Below, in pieces: positions 9,496 through 17,813 of a stretch of DNA of 33,842 bases. How positions within the stretch are numbered: position 1 is the stretch's first letter; each line of letters begins with the position of its first letter. The notes under the pieces were generated by a model. It made no database searches. It was not told the DNA's origin and saw only the letters and a program-made list of their open reading frames with translations. The stretch is from an uncultured Prochlorococcus sp. GTDB lineage: Bacteria; Cyanobacteriota; Cyanobacteriia; PCC-6307; Cyanobiaceae. The stretch spans positions 1 through 33,842 of the forward strand of contig CACEFS010000014.1 in the NCBI GenBank assembly GCA_902558895.1, written 5' to 3'. The position numbers and the translations under genes were made by a program.

Positions 9496-11724
9496 ATGGC
9501 AACAAAATTTCCATCATTTAACCAGGGTCTAGCTCAGGACCCTACAACCCGACGAATATGGTACGGAATAGCTACCGCTCATGATTTTGAAAGTCATGAT
9601 GGTATGACCGAAGAAAAGCTTTATCAGAAGCTTTTCTCTACACATTTTGGTCATCTAGCAATAATCGCCCTATGGGTAGCTGGTAACTTATTTCATATTG
9701 CTTGGCAAGGTAACTTCGAGCAATTTGTACTTGATCCAACTCACGTTCGTCCTATAGCTCATGCTATCTGGGATCCTCATTTTGGATCTGGTATCACAGA
9801 AGCAATGACACAAGCTGGAGCAAGTGGCCCAGTAAATATAGCTTACTCAGGACTCTACCATTGGTGGTACACAATTGGAATGAGAACTAATGAGCAACTC
9901 TTCCAAGCTTCAATATTTATGAGTATTTTGGCTTGTTGGACTCTATTTGCAGGTTGGTTACACTTACAGCCCAAATTCAGACCTTCTCTAGCTTGGTTTA
10001 AAAATGCAGAGTCAAGATTAAATCATCATTTAGCCGTTTTATTTGGCTTTAGTAGTATCGCTTGGACAGGTCATTTGGTTCATGTTGCTATACCTGAATC
10101 AAGAGGACAGCATGTAGGTTGGGATAATTGGTTAACAGTGCTTCCACACCCTGCAGGATTAGCTCCTTTCTTTTCTTTAAACTGGGGAGCTTATGCCCAA
10201 AATCCTGATTCTTTAGATCAAGTATTTGGAACTGCTGAAGGAGCTGGAACAGCAATCTTTACTTTCTTAGGTGGTCTTCATCCTCAAAGTGAAGCATTAT
10301 GGCTAACCGATATTGCACATCACCACATTGCTATTGGAACAGTTTTTGTAATTGCTGGTCATATGTATAGAAATACTTTTGGTATTGGTCATAGCCTAAA
10401 AGAAATTACAGAAGCCCATAACACAAGACATCCTAATGATCCGCATAAAGGTAGTTTTGGAATTAACCATGATGGAATATATGAAACTGTAAATAATTCA
10501 TTACATTTCCAACTTGGACTAGCATTAGCATCACTTGGCGTAGCAACTTCTCTTGTAGCGCAACACATGGGTGCACTTCCCTCTTACGCTTTTATAGCTA
10601 GAGACTACACTACACAATCTGCTTTATATAGTCATCATCAATATATAGCTATGTTCTTGATGGTTGGTGCATTTGCACATGGAGCTATTTTCTTTGTAAG
10701 AGATTATGATCCAGAATTAAATAAAGACAATGTATTAGCAAGAGTTCTTGGAACAAAGGAAGCTTTGATAAGTCACCTTAGTTGGGTAACAATGTTGCTT
10801 GGCTTCCATACTCTAGGAATTTATGTTCATAACGATGTTGTTGTAGCCTTTGGTAATCCTGAAAAACAAATTCTAATTGAGCCAGTATTTGCTCAATTTG
10901 TTCAAGCTGCTCAAGGCAAGATGATGTACGGCTTTAATGCTCTATTATCTGATCCTACAAGTTCGGCAAGTCTCGCAGCTAATTCATTACCAGGTAATCA
11001 TTACTGGATGGATCTAATTAATAGACAAGATGCGTTAAGTGCTTTCTTACCTATAGGTCCTGCAGATTTCTTAGTTCACCATGCTATCGCTTTAGGTCTT
11101 CATACAACCGCTTTAATCCTTATCAAAGGTGCACTTGATGCTAGAGGAACAAAATTAATTCCTGATAAGAAAGATTTAGGTTATGCATTCCCTTGCGATG
11201 GTCCTGGACGAGGAGGTACATGTGATAGTTCATCTTGGGATGCTATGTACCTAGCTATGTTCTGGGCATTAAATTTACTGGCATGGGTAACTTTCTACTG
11301 GCATTGGAAACATCTAGCAATATGGCAGGGTAATGTAGCCCAATTTAATGAATCAGGAACTTATCTGATGGGTTGGTTCAGAGATTATCTCTGGTTAAAT
11401 TCTGCTCAGCTTATTAACGGATATAACCCATTCGGAGTAAACTCTTTATCTCCTTGGGCTTGGATGTTCCTTTTCGGTCACTTAGTTTGGGCTACTGGTT
11501 TTATGTTCCTAATATCATGGCGTGGTTACTGGCAAGAATTAATTGAAACATTAGTCTGGGCTCATCAGCGTACTCCAATAGCTAACCTTGTTGGATGGAG
11601 AGATAAGCCAGTTGCACTTTCAATTGTTCAAGCTAGATTAGTTGGATTAGCACATTTTACGATTGGAAACATTCTTACATTTGGTGCCTTTGTAATAGCA
11701 TCAACTTCAGGCAAGTTTGGTTAA
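9496..11724 (+). CDS. psaB: Photosystem I P700 apoprotein A2
   Basis: Partner of PsaA in the PSI core and co-ligand of the FX 4Fe-4S cluster. The 742 residues contain [12 protein letters not shown] with Cys567 and Cys576, the N-terminal [21 protein letters not shown] typical of PsaB, and multiple histidine-containing helices. The length is normal for the family. It is co-transcribed with psaA, and the transcript ends at a strong hairpin 16 bases after the stop codon. Nothing unusual is seen in the coding region. Confidence 0.99.
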   Translation: MATKFPSFNQGLAQDPTTRRIWYGIATAHDFESHDGMTEEKLYQKLFSTHFGHLAIIALWVAGNLFHIAWQGNFEQFVLDPTHVRPIAHAIWDPHFGSGITEAMTQAGASGPVNIAYSGLYHWWYTIGMRTNEQLFQASIFMSILACWTLFAGWLHLQPKFRPSLAWFKNAESRLNHHLAVLFGFSSIAWTGHLVHVAIPESRGQHVGWDNWLTVLPHPAGLAPFFSLNWGAYAQNPDSLDQVFGTAEGAGTAIFTFLGGLHPQSEALWLTDIAHHHIAIGTVFVIAGHMYRNTFGIGHSLKEITEAHNTRHPNDPHKGSFGINHDGIYETVNNSLHFQLGLALASLGVATSLVAQHMGALPSYAFIARDYTTQSALYSHHQYIAMFLMVGAFAHGAIFFVRDYDPELNKDNVLARVLGTKEALISHLSWVTMLLGFHTLGIYVHNDVVVAFGNPEKQILIEPVFAQFVQAAQGKMMYGFNALLSDPTSSASLAANSLPGNHYWMDLINRQDALSAFLPIGPADFLVHHAIALGLHTTALILIKGALDARGTKLIPDKKDLGYAFPCDGPGRGGTCDSSSWDAMYLAMFWALNLLAWVTFYWHWKHLAIWQGNVAQFNESGTYLMGWFRDYLWLNSAQLINGYNPFGVNSLSPWAWMFLFGHLVWATGFMFLISWRGYWQELIETLVWAHQRTPIANLVGWRDKPVALSIVQARLVGLAHFTIGNILTFGAFVIASTSGKFG

Positions 11725-11740
11725 AATCTTTTAAACAATT

Positions 11741-11770
11741 AAAATCACCACTTATGTGGTGATTTTTTTT
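11741..11770 (+). terminator. Intrinsic terminator of psaAB
   Basis: An 11-bp perfect stem, AAAATCACCAC (11741-11751) and GTGGTGATTTT (11756-11766), with a four-base loop TTAT, runs into a T tract ending at 11770. This is the clearest terminator in the window. Confidence 0.92.
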
Positions 11771-11826
11771 GTTTAATTTTAATTTTCTAAATTACGTTAC
11801 AATTACATGATTATTATCTAATAAAT

Positions 11827-12789
11827 ATGTCAGATATAAAACAACTAATTTCTATTGTTATACCTGTATTCAACGAAAGTGAGAGTATTGGTTTTTTATT
11901 GGATGAAGTTATAGATGTGATGGCCTCTCATAATTTAAATTTCGAATTGATTGTTGTGAACGATGGTTCTAAAGATAATACTCATAAAGTATTAAAACAA
12001 CTATCTTTTAAAATTAAAGAATTGTCAGTAATTTCTCTTCGAAAAAATTATGGGCAAACTGCAGCAATTTCAGCCGGCTTTGATAATTCTAAAGGTGACA
12101 TTGTTATTACTATGGATGGTGATTTACAGAATGACCCAAATGATATTCCTAAATTAATTTCAGAAATTAATAATGGCTATGATTTGATTTGTGGATGGAG
12201 GTTTGATAGAAAAGATAAATTACTTAATCGGAAGATACCATCAAAAATAGCAAATAAATTAATAGCTCAAGTAACAGGTTTGAAGTTTCATGACTATGGA
12301 TGCTCACTAAAAGCTTTTAAAAAAGAAATAATAGATGACATCAAACTTTATGGTGAACTTCATAGATTTCTGCCAGTTTTAGCAAATATAGAAGGTGCAA
12401 GAATTAAGGAAATTAAAGTCAATCATAGAAGTAGGAAATATGGATCAAGTAAATATGGAATTAATAGAACTTTTAAAGTTTTAATGGATTTATTAACTGT
12501 TTGGTTTATGAATAAATTTTTAACAAGACCTATGTATGGATTCGGTTTCGCTGGAATCATAAGTATAATGATCAGTCTTGCCATGAGTTCTTATTTGTTA
12601 GTTCTGAAAATAATGGGAGAAGAGATTGGTAATCGTCCTTTGCTGATGTTTACATTAATATTAGGAATAGCTGGGGTACAATTATTCAGCTTTGGATTAT
12701 TAAGCGAACTTTTAATGAGGACATATCATGAAAGTCAAAGTCGACCAATTTACAGAATAAGATCAATAAGTAGAACAAACAAAAATTGA
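11827..12789 (+). CDS. Family 2 glycosyltransferase, membrane-anchored (DPM1/GtrB-like)
   Basis: Predicted to transfer a sugar from a nucleotide donor to a polyprenyl phosphate at the membrane. The 320 residues start with the GT-A fold: ISIVIPVFNESESI, VVNDGSKDNT at about 44-52, and the metal-binding DGD at 97-99 (MDGDLQNDP). Two transmembrane helices follow at roughly 235-262 and 270-295, the layout of bacterial DPM-like and GtrB-like enzymes. The sugar and acceptor cannot be read from the sequence. It is unlinked to a wall-polymer cluster here. A TATTAT about 10 bases before the ATG could be a -10 but would leave almost no leader. Confidence 0.88.
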   Translation: MSDIKQLISIVIPVFNESESIGFLLDEVIDVMASHNLNFELIVVNDGSKDNTHKVLKQLSFKIKELSVISLRKNYGQTAAISAGFDNSKGDIVITMDGDLQNDPNDIPKLISEINNGYDLICGWRFDRKDKLLNRKIPSKIANKLIAQVTGLKFHDYGCSLKAFKKEIIDDIKLYGELHRFLPVLANIEGARIKEIKVNHRSRKYGSSKYGINRTFKVLMDLLTVWFMNKFLTRPMYGFGFAGIISIMISLAMSSYLLVLKIMGEEIGNRPLLMFTLILGIAGVQLFSFGLLSELLMRTYHESQSRPIYRIRSISRTNKN

Positions 12790-12794
12790 ATTTT

Positions 12795-13175
12795 TTACTT
12801 GAATTTTCCGATTAAAAAAGCTGAAATTTCAACTACTTCAGGAGAAATATCTCTTAAGCCTTTTCGTAAAATTGGTAAGGTTGAATTATCAGCCAATTCT
12901 TCCGCAATTTTTAATGCTTTTAATTTATCTTCTGTATTACCTTTAAAAAGACTAAACATTTTATTTTTCTGAGAATTTTTATAAAATACTGAGTACTTTT
13001 TTTCTTCGTGATTGTACAAAAAACTATTTTTATTAGATGAAAATTTATTATTATTGTTTAATTTAATAGAATATAAATTGCTTTTATTTATAAACTTTTT
13101 TAAGCTTCTTTTTTTTAAAACAAGAAGTAATATTCCTATAAAAATAATAAGTACAATTGCTAAAAAATTTATCAT
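12795..13175 (-). CDS. Small membrane-anchored protein with HEAT-like C-terminus
   Basis: Not recognised as a named protein. The 126 residues begin with a hydrophobic helix of about 18 residues (INFLAIVLIIFIGILLLV), followed by a basic lysine- and asparagine-rich linker of low complexity. Residues from about 78 (GNTEDKLKALKIAEELAD, then STLPILRKGLRD and SPEVVEISAFLIG) look like one and a half HEAT/PBS-lyase-type repeats, suggesting a cytoplasmic protein-binding helical tail. It ends 5 bases from the glycosyltransferase stop on the other strand and is divergent from psaI-psaL. No function is proposed. Confidence 0.7.
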   Translation of the reverse strand: MINFLAIVLIIFIGILLLVLKKRSLKKFINKSNLYSIKLNNNNKFSSNKNSFLYNHEEKKYSVFYKNSQKNKMFSLFKGNTEDKLKALKIAEELADNSTLPILRKGLRDISPEVVEISAFLIGKFK

Positions 13176-13267
13176 GTAAAAAGTTAATAATTTTTATATC
13201 ATCAAGTAATAAAATTAACACTATTTCGCAGATAAATACTAAAGTGTTTAAAGAAGTTTAAAGAACT

Positions 13268-13381
13268 ATGCCATCTGATTTACCAAGTCTTTTACCCTCA
13301 ATTTTTGTTCCATTAATTGGTATAGCAATGCCAGCTGTTTTTATAGTATTGATTGGAAGATTAATTACAGCCACTGAATAA
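13268..13381 (+). CDS. psaI: Photosystem I subunit VIII (PsaI)
   Basis: Single-helix PSI subunit that contacts PsaL in the trimerisation region. The 37-residue ORF starts MPSDLPSLLPSIFVPLIG and continues through a hydrophobic helix with MPAVFIVLIGRLI before TAA. The pattern S-I-F-V-P-L-x-G-I-x-x-P-A is the PsaI signature. It lies 27 bases before psaL on the same strand, as expected for functional partners. Its short length means automatic callers may miss it. Confidence 0.93.
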   Translation: MPSDLPSLLPSIFVPLIGIAMPAVFIVLIGRLITATE

Positions 13382-13408
13382 ATTAACAAACACTAAACTA
13401 TTAAAAAA

Positions 13409-14008
13409 ATGAGCGACTTTCAAAAATCATTCTCAGAATCAACAAGATCTATTAAATTTGATGAGAAATACATAGATCCTTCTGTACAACCAAATGATAT
13501 TGGTGTAGCAGAACAATGGGCAGTAAAAACAGTTGCTGATCCTTGTGTTGGTAATTTAGCTACCCCAGTTAATAGTGGTTATTTTACAAAAGCCTTCATA
13601 AATAATTTACCTTTTTACAGAGAAGGTATTTCACCTAATTTTAGAGGTTTGGAAACTGGAGCAGCCTTTGGATATCTTCTATACGGACCTTTCACTATGA
13701 CTGGCCCATTAAGAAATTCTGAATTTGCTCTAACAGCTGGACTTCTAGCTACTATTGGAGCTGTTCATATTTTGACAGCACTTTTTGTTCTATACAATGC
13801 ACCTGGTAAAGCACCTAATGTTCAACCGCCAGATGCGACTGTTAATAATCCGCCAAAAGACTTATTTACAAGAGCTGGTTGGGCTGATTTTACAAGTGGA
13901 TTTTGGTTGGGAGGCTGCGGAGGAGCTGTTTTTGCATGGTTACTTGTTGGCACATTACACTTAGATACTGTAATGCCAATTATTAAAAATATTTGGACTA
14001 CTGGTTAA
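13409..14008 (+). CDS. psaL: Photosystem I subunit XI (PsaL)
   Basis: Membrane subunit at the centre of PSI trimers. The 199 residues contain [16 protein letters not shown] (about 44-59), [19 protein letters not shown], and two further hydrophobic segments, the last being the glycine-rich [19 protein letters not shown]. It is longer than the roughly 157-residue Synechocystis protein that I recall, mainly by an N-terminal extension of about 30 residues and a longer loop near 135-150. Where Synechocystis has GMAHGYF, this protein has GAAFGYL, so the histidine that ligates a chlorophyll appears to be Phe87. It is co-transcribed with psaI. Confidence 0.97.
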   Translation: MSDFQKSFSESTRSIKFDEKYIDPSVQPNDIGVAEQWAVKTVADPCVGNLATPVNSGYFTKAFINNLPFYREGISPNFRGLETGAAFGYLLYGPFTMTGPLRNSEFALTAGLLATIGAVHILTALFVLYNAPGKAPNVQPPDATVNNPPKDLFTRAGWADFTSGFWLGGCGGAVFAWLLVGTLHLDTVMPIIKNIWTTG

Positions 14009-14066
14009 TTCCTAAATTAAAGAAAAAGTAATATTTAATTTAAAATTAAAAGGGTAGCTCTATTAA

Positions 14067-14825
14067 TTAACGTATAGATCTGTCCCATCTATAATTTCTA
14101 ACTACTCGTCCTGCCGAAATTAGTTTAGATTTATAAAAAAATGAGATTTTGTCATTAGACTTTTTTAGGGTATCTAATCCTATTCCATTTCTGCCAAAAT
14201 CCTTTCCAGAGCTATGGTAATACAATCCTTCTCCCTTGTAGATTCCAATATGATCACATTTTTCTGCATTTCCAAAAAATAAAAGATCGCCTGGTCGTAG
14301 AGCCGCATATGATCCTTTATAGTAGAAAAGGTGTTTACAAAAACTTTTTATTTGAAAAGAGTCTCGAGGTATATGAATTTGATGCTTTAAAAAAGCAGTC
14401 TGAATTAATCCAGAACAATCAAAATTAGGTCCTAATGTTCCTCCCCAAAGATATTCATTATTTAGCTCAGATTGATCCTTGATCCATTTTAAAATTGAGT
14501 TAACTTTATCCTTTATAAAGAAATGTTCTTTTTTAGGATTCTCAGTTTTTCCTAATTCGTATTTCTCAATAATTAATCCATCTAAATTTATCCAACAGAT
14601 ATAACCATCTTCATAAAGTTGAACTAGTATTCTGGATAATTTATGGTTGTTTTGGGAAATATTTGAATAAATAAGCCTAAAAATTCTATTTTTAAATATT
14701 TCAGTAAGTAATTTATCTTCTTTTTCATTTTGATATCCAGAAATATTAACTTTTAATTTCCACCAAATAGTTTTTGAAAAATTAGTTTGTTTAAATAGTG
14801 AGATAGGATTTTTATAACTTTCCAT
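14067..14825 (-). CDS. NlpC/P60-family cysteine peptidase (cell-wall hydrolase)
   Basis: Predicted peptidoglycan endopeptidase or related gamma-D-glutamyl hydrolase. The 252 residues have an N-terminal region of about 100 residues, probably an SH3-like substrate-binding part (VQLYEDGYICWINLDGL), followed by the NlpC/P60 domain. Catalytic Cys137 is in NFDCSGLIQ, His192 in KCDHIGIYKG, and a third polar residue, His204, in YYHSSG. The RPGDLLFF segment is also typical. There is no clear signal peptide, so export is not shown. Its ATG lies only 3 bases from the ATG of the divergent serine hydrolase gene, and both products plausibly act on the wall. Confidence 0.9.
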   Translation of the reverse strand: MESYKNPISLFKQTNFSKTIWWKLKVNISGYQNEKEDKLLTEIFKNRIFRLIYSNISQNNHKLSRILVQLYEDGYICWINLDGLIIEKYELGKTENPKKEHFFIKDKVNSILKWIKDQSELNNEYLWGGTLGPNFDCSGLIQTAFLKHQIHIPRDSFQIKSFCKHLFYYKGSYAALRPGDLLFFGNAEKCDHIGIYKGEGLYYHSSGKDFGRNGIGLDTLKKSNDKISFFYKSKLISAGRVVRNYRWDRSIR

Positions 14826-14828
14826 TCA

Positions 14829-15731
14829 ATGTCCTTTTACTATTTGAGTAAAGAGATGGGTCTGGCCCTAAATGATATTTTAGGGAGAGCATGCTCTTAT
14901 AATAAAGATTTTTCAAGAGATGATATTTCAATAACTTGGATTAATTATAAAAGTGAAAATAAAAGTGTATTTAAAGGTTTTGGAACTGGTATTAATAATA
15001 AAAAAATGGTTTACCCTGCTAGCATTGTTAAGTTGGTTTATGGCCTTGCTGCATTTTATTGGATTAAAAAAGGAAGTTTATTATTATCAGATGAAATTAT
15101 TGATGCTGTAAGGAAAATGTTGTCTTTCTCCAGTAATAATGCAACAGGCTTTTTAATTGATTTACTTACTGGAACAACAAGTGGACCTTGTATTGAGGGA
15201 GAATTATGGGAAAATTGGAAATATCAAAGAACTATAGTAAACGATTGGTTACATGATTTACATTGGGAGGAATTGACTGGTATAAATTGCTGTCAGAAGA
15301 CCTGGGATGATGGACCATTTGGTCGTGAAAAAGAATTTTATGGACATAATAATAAAAATAGAAATGCTATGAATTCTGATTCGGCTGCAAGGGTTTTGGA
15401 GGAAATTATGATTCATATTGATTATCAAAAAAATGATTTAAATTTAAGAAGTTTTTTGAAAAGAAATTTAAATAAATTCGTTCTTAAAAACGATTCTCTT
15501 AATCAAATAGATGGTTTTTTGGGTGCAGGATTACCAGAAAGCATTAATCTTTGGAGCAAAGCAGGCTTAATGTCTGAAGTTAGACATGATTCTGCTTGGT
15601 GGACTAATAGTCAATCTCTACATACTTTATTAGTTGTTTTTTGTGATGGAGAAAAATATTCTAAAGATACTTCCTTCTTACCATCAATATCAAGAGAAGT
15701 ATATGAATTTAATAAAAGATATACTATTTAG
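14829..15731 (+). CDS. Class A beta-lactamase-fold serine hydrolase
   Basis: Penicillin-recognising-enzyme fold. The 300 residues contain SxxK as SIVK (Ser65, Lys68), SNN at about 102-104 in the SDN position, and KAG in SKAGLMSEVRHDSAWW where KTG is normal. I find no clear ExxxN of a class A omega loop (the region has REKEFYGHNNKNRN), so true beta-lactamase activity is doubtful and a PBP-like or other hydrolase role is more likely. The chosen start is ATG 14829; Met10 at 14856 is an alternative, because TATAAC at 14813-14818 would put the transcript start near 14825. No signal peptide is obvious. Confidence 0.82.
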   Translation: MSFYYLSKEMGLALNDILGRACSYNKDFSRDDISITWINYKSENKSVFKGFGTGINNKKMVYPASIVKLVYGLAAFYWIKKGSLLLSDEIIDAVRKMLSFSSNNATGFLIDLLTGTTSGPCIEGELWENWKYQRTIVNDWLHDLHWEELTGINCCQKTWDDGPFGREKEFYGHNNKNRNAMNSDSAARVLEEIMIHIDYQKNDLNLRSFLKRNLNKFVLKNDSLNQIDGFLGAGLPESINLWSKAGLMSEVRHDSAWWTNSQSLHTLLVVFCDGEKYSKDTSFLPSISREVYEFNKRYTI

Positions 15732-15733
15732 GA

Positions 15734-15946
15734 CTAAATTAAATCGTCTAAGTAATTAGGGTCTAATTTGTCAGTATATGCTTCATAAGGTAACATCATT
15801 ACTTCTTTAATATCTAAATCATTCATAATCCATTCTCTATATTCAGCTAACAAACTTTTTCTATCTTCATTATCTAATTCATAAATACGCAATGCTGTAT
15901 CTTTGAAATTTTCTTTAATTAAATTTTCAATTTCTTTCCTGTTCAT
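15734..15946 (-). CDS. Small acidic protein of unknown function
   Basis: Not recognised. The 70 residues are acidic and probably all-helical in the first half (NRKEIENLIKENFKDTALRI), with a C-terminal YTDKLDPNYLDDLI motif. There are no cysteines, no membrane segment and no DNA-binding motif visible. Its ATG is one base after the stop of the resolvase-like gene on the same strand, so the two are almost certainly co-transcribed. Its 3' end is 2 bases from the serine hydrolase stop on the other strand. Coding potential is supported by the tight packing and intact frame; function is unknown. Confidence 0.7.
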   Translation of the reverse strand: MNRKEIENLIKENFKDTALRIYELDNEDRKSLLAEYREWIMNDLDIKEVMMLPYEAYTDKLDPNYLDDLI

Positions 15947-15947
15947 T

Positions 15948-16571
15948 TTATGTTAATTCTCCTTCCAAAATCACTCTTCTTATTGTTGATAATGCAATTC
16001 CTGTTTGTGACCTAATTGATCGATATGAATATCCTTCTTTGCGCAATCTGATTACTAAGGATTCTTTTAAAGGACTTATTTTGGGCCTTCCTCCCAGATT
16101 ATTGCCAGATAATTTTCTGCGCAATAGTTGTTCTTTTTTTCTTTCACCTAAAATTTTGTCTTCTAAATTATCTAATTCATATAAAATCTTAAAAATTGAA
16201 GAAATTTCATTAGAGGATTCATTAGCAGCAAAAAAACCAGTCAAAGTTCGCAATTTAATATCCTTATTAATAAGTTTATTTATTGTCCTCAAACATTCTT
16301 TTTTATTTTTAAAGGCTCGGTCGAGTTGAGTTATTATTAATTGATCGCCTTTAGATAAGCAATTCATAGCTCTATTGAGTTGGGGTTTAATTTCTTCATC
16401 TAAACTTATAAATTCAGAGAAAACTAAACTGCAACCCTCTTCCTTTAAAATTTTTATTTGCTCTTCTAAATATTCATATTCATTATGAGTAGCTCTAGCA
16501 TAACCTATTGCTTTAGAGTTTTTATTTTTTTGAGATAATAAAAGACGTTTTCTTTTAAATTTAAAACTCAA
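15948..16571 (-). CDS. Resolvase-like protein with degenerate catalytic site and C-terminal helix-turn-helix
   Basis: Serine-recombinase fold of the gamma-delta resolvase type. In the 207-residue form, AIGYARATHNEYEYLEEQI aligns with GYARVSTxxQ, placing Thr28 where the catalytic serine belongs. ITQLDRAFKN retains the first active-site arginine (Arg85) but has Lys88 for the second. The C-terminus GRPKISPLKESLVIRLRKEG with YSYRSIRSQTGIALSTIRRV is the resolvase helix-turn-helix. The frame is open to a GTG at 16622, but that codon lies inside a good promoter (TTGTAC, 17 bases, TATAAT), so TTG 16571 is preferred. No flanking repeats or transposase are seen. Probably a domesticated DNA-binding protein rather than an active recombinase. 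Confidence 0.82.
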   Translation of the reverse strand: MSFKFKRKRLLLSQKNKNSKAIGYARATHNEYEYLEEQIKILKEEGCSLVFSEFISLDEEIKPQLNRAMNCLSKGDQLIITQLDRAFKNKKECLRTINKLINKDIKLRTLTGFFAANESSNEISSIFKILYELDNLEDKILGERKKEQLLRRKLSGNNLGGRPKISPLKESLVIRLRKEGYSYRSIRSQTGIALSTIRRVILEGELT

Positions 16572-16913
16572 TGTTTTATTACATATATTTTTTACTGTAT
16601 CAAAAATTATAAAAAAAAACACTTTTTAGTACAAATAACTTTATTTTAACTTAGTTTATGACAATCTAGAGTTTAATTAAGATGTTCTTATATCTGTATT
16701 ATAAATAACGTTCCAAATACTGTTTTTTTTTAGTTGATGAATCATAAATATTGTGTAATTATTAACTTTAATTAGGATTTTTTAAATTATTAATGAACTA
16801 GTTAAATTAATTTATTGTTTGACTTCCATTGAATAGGCATCATTTTTGAAATTATTAATAGTTAATTCATCTCGTTTTTAGTAAAATGAGATTACAGGTC
16901 AGAAATACTTAAT
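16572..16913. other. Divergent intergenic region between the resolvase-like gene and lipA
   Basis: Very AT-rich and without an ORF longer than a few codons. Apart from the minus-strand promoter, the only notable elements on the lipA side are TTGACT (16819-16824), which has no -10 at the proper distance, and TAAAAT (16882-16887), a possible lipA -10. No tRNA, ncRNA or repeat is recognised. Confidence 0.5.
16606..16634 (-). promoter_or_regulatory. Promoter of the resolvase-like gene
   Basis: On the minus strand TTGTAC (16634-16629) and TATAAT (16611-16606) are separated by 17 bases, the optimal arrangement. Transcription would begin near 16599, about 28 bases before the TTG at 16571. Confidence 0.6.
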
Positions 16914-17807
16914 TTGACTAATAATCCTAATAGTTTAATTTCAAAACCTAATTGGTTAAGAGTAAAAGCTCCGCAACTTGAGAGAATTGGGAATACTGCA
17001 AATTTATTAAATGATTTAAAGCTCAATACTGTATGTCAAGAAGCAAGCTGTCCAAATATTGGTGAATGTTTTGCTAGTGGAACTGCCACTTTCCTTATAA
17101 TGGGTCCTGGCTGTACTAGGGCATGTCCATATTGCGATATTGATTTTGATAGATCAAAAAGAGAATTAGATCCAACAGAACCATATCGATTAGCCGAAGC
17201 TGTTTATAGAATGCAACTTAAACATGTTGTAATCACATCAGTTAATAGAGACGATCTTGAGGATGGTGGCGCATCTCAATTTTTTGAATGTGTTTATCAA
17301 GTAAGAAAAAAATCTCCTGAAACTACTATTGAGCTGTTAATACCTGATCTTTGTGGCAACTGGAAAGCACTTGAAAAAGTTCTTGATTCAAATCCAAATG
17401 TTTTAAATCATAATATTGAGACTGTGTCTTCGCTATATAAAAAAGTAAGACCTCAGGGTAAATATGAGAGAACTCTTGAGTTGCTGAAAAGGACTAGAGA
17501 ATATTCTCCCAAAGTTTATACAAAGTCAGGCTTTATGATTGGTTTAGGGGAAAAAGATGAGGAGGTCTTAAGTCTCCTTAAGGATTTAAAAAGTAATTTC
17601 GTTGATATTGTCACTATTGGCCAATACTTATCTCCTGGCCCTAATCATTTACCTGTTCAAAGATTTGTGAGTCCCTCAAAATTTAATTATTATAAAGATT
17701 TCGGGGAAAAAGATTTGGACTTTATGCAAGTAGTTAGTTCTCCTTTAACTCGTAGCAGTTACCATGCTGAAGAAATTCAAAAACTTATGAAAAAGTATCC
17801 AAGATAG
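16914..17807 (+). CDS. lipA: Lipoyl synthase
   Basis: Radical-SAM enzyme inserting two sulfurs into protein-bound octanoyl groups to make lipoyl cofactor. The 297 residues have both cluster motifs: the auxiliary cluster cysteines in [12 protein letters not shown] (41, 46, 52) and the radical-SAM CxxxCxxC in CTRACPYC (67, 71, 74). The conserved RSSYHAEE segment near the C-terminus supplies the serine ligand. The start is TTG at 16914, giving [20 protein letters not shown], the expected N-terminal region. It is single and convergent with the YciI-like gene 6 bases away. lipB is not in the window. Confidence 0.97.
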   Translation: MTNNPNSLISKPNWLRVKAPQLERIGNTANLLNDLKLNTVCQEASCPNIGECFASGTATFLIMGPGCTRACPYCDIDFDRSKRELDPTEPYRLAEAVYRMQLKHVVITSVNRDDLEDGGASQFFECVYQVRKKSPETTIELLIPDLCGNWKALEKVLDSNPNVLNHNIETVSSLYKKVRPQGKYERTLELLKRTREYSPKVYTKSGFMIGLGEKDEEVLSLLKDLKSNFVDIVTIGQYLSPGPNHLPVQRFVSPSKFNYYKDFGEKDLDFMQVVSSPLTRSSYHAEEIQKLMKKYPR

Positions 17808-17813
17808 TCATTT

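Noticed and set aside
11790-11810. HLR1-like (RpaB) site before the glycosyltransferase gene
   Set aside because: TTAC repeats occur in GTTACAATTACATG, but their spacing does not fit the HLR1 direct-repeat arrangement.
15948-16571. Active transposon or integron resolvase
   Set aside because: No transposase, terminal repeats, target duplication or res-like paired sites were seen, and catalytic residues are substituted.
16623-16913. Small RNA or short ORF before lipA
   Set aside because: No stable hairpin with T tract, no known cyanobacterial sRNA motif and no ORF beyond a few codons.
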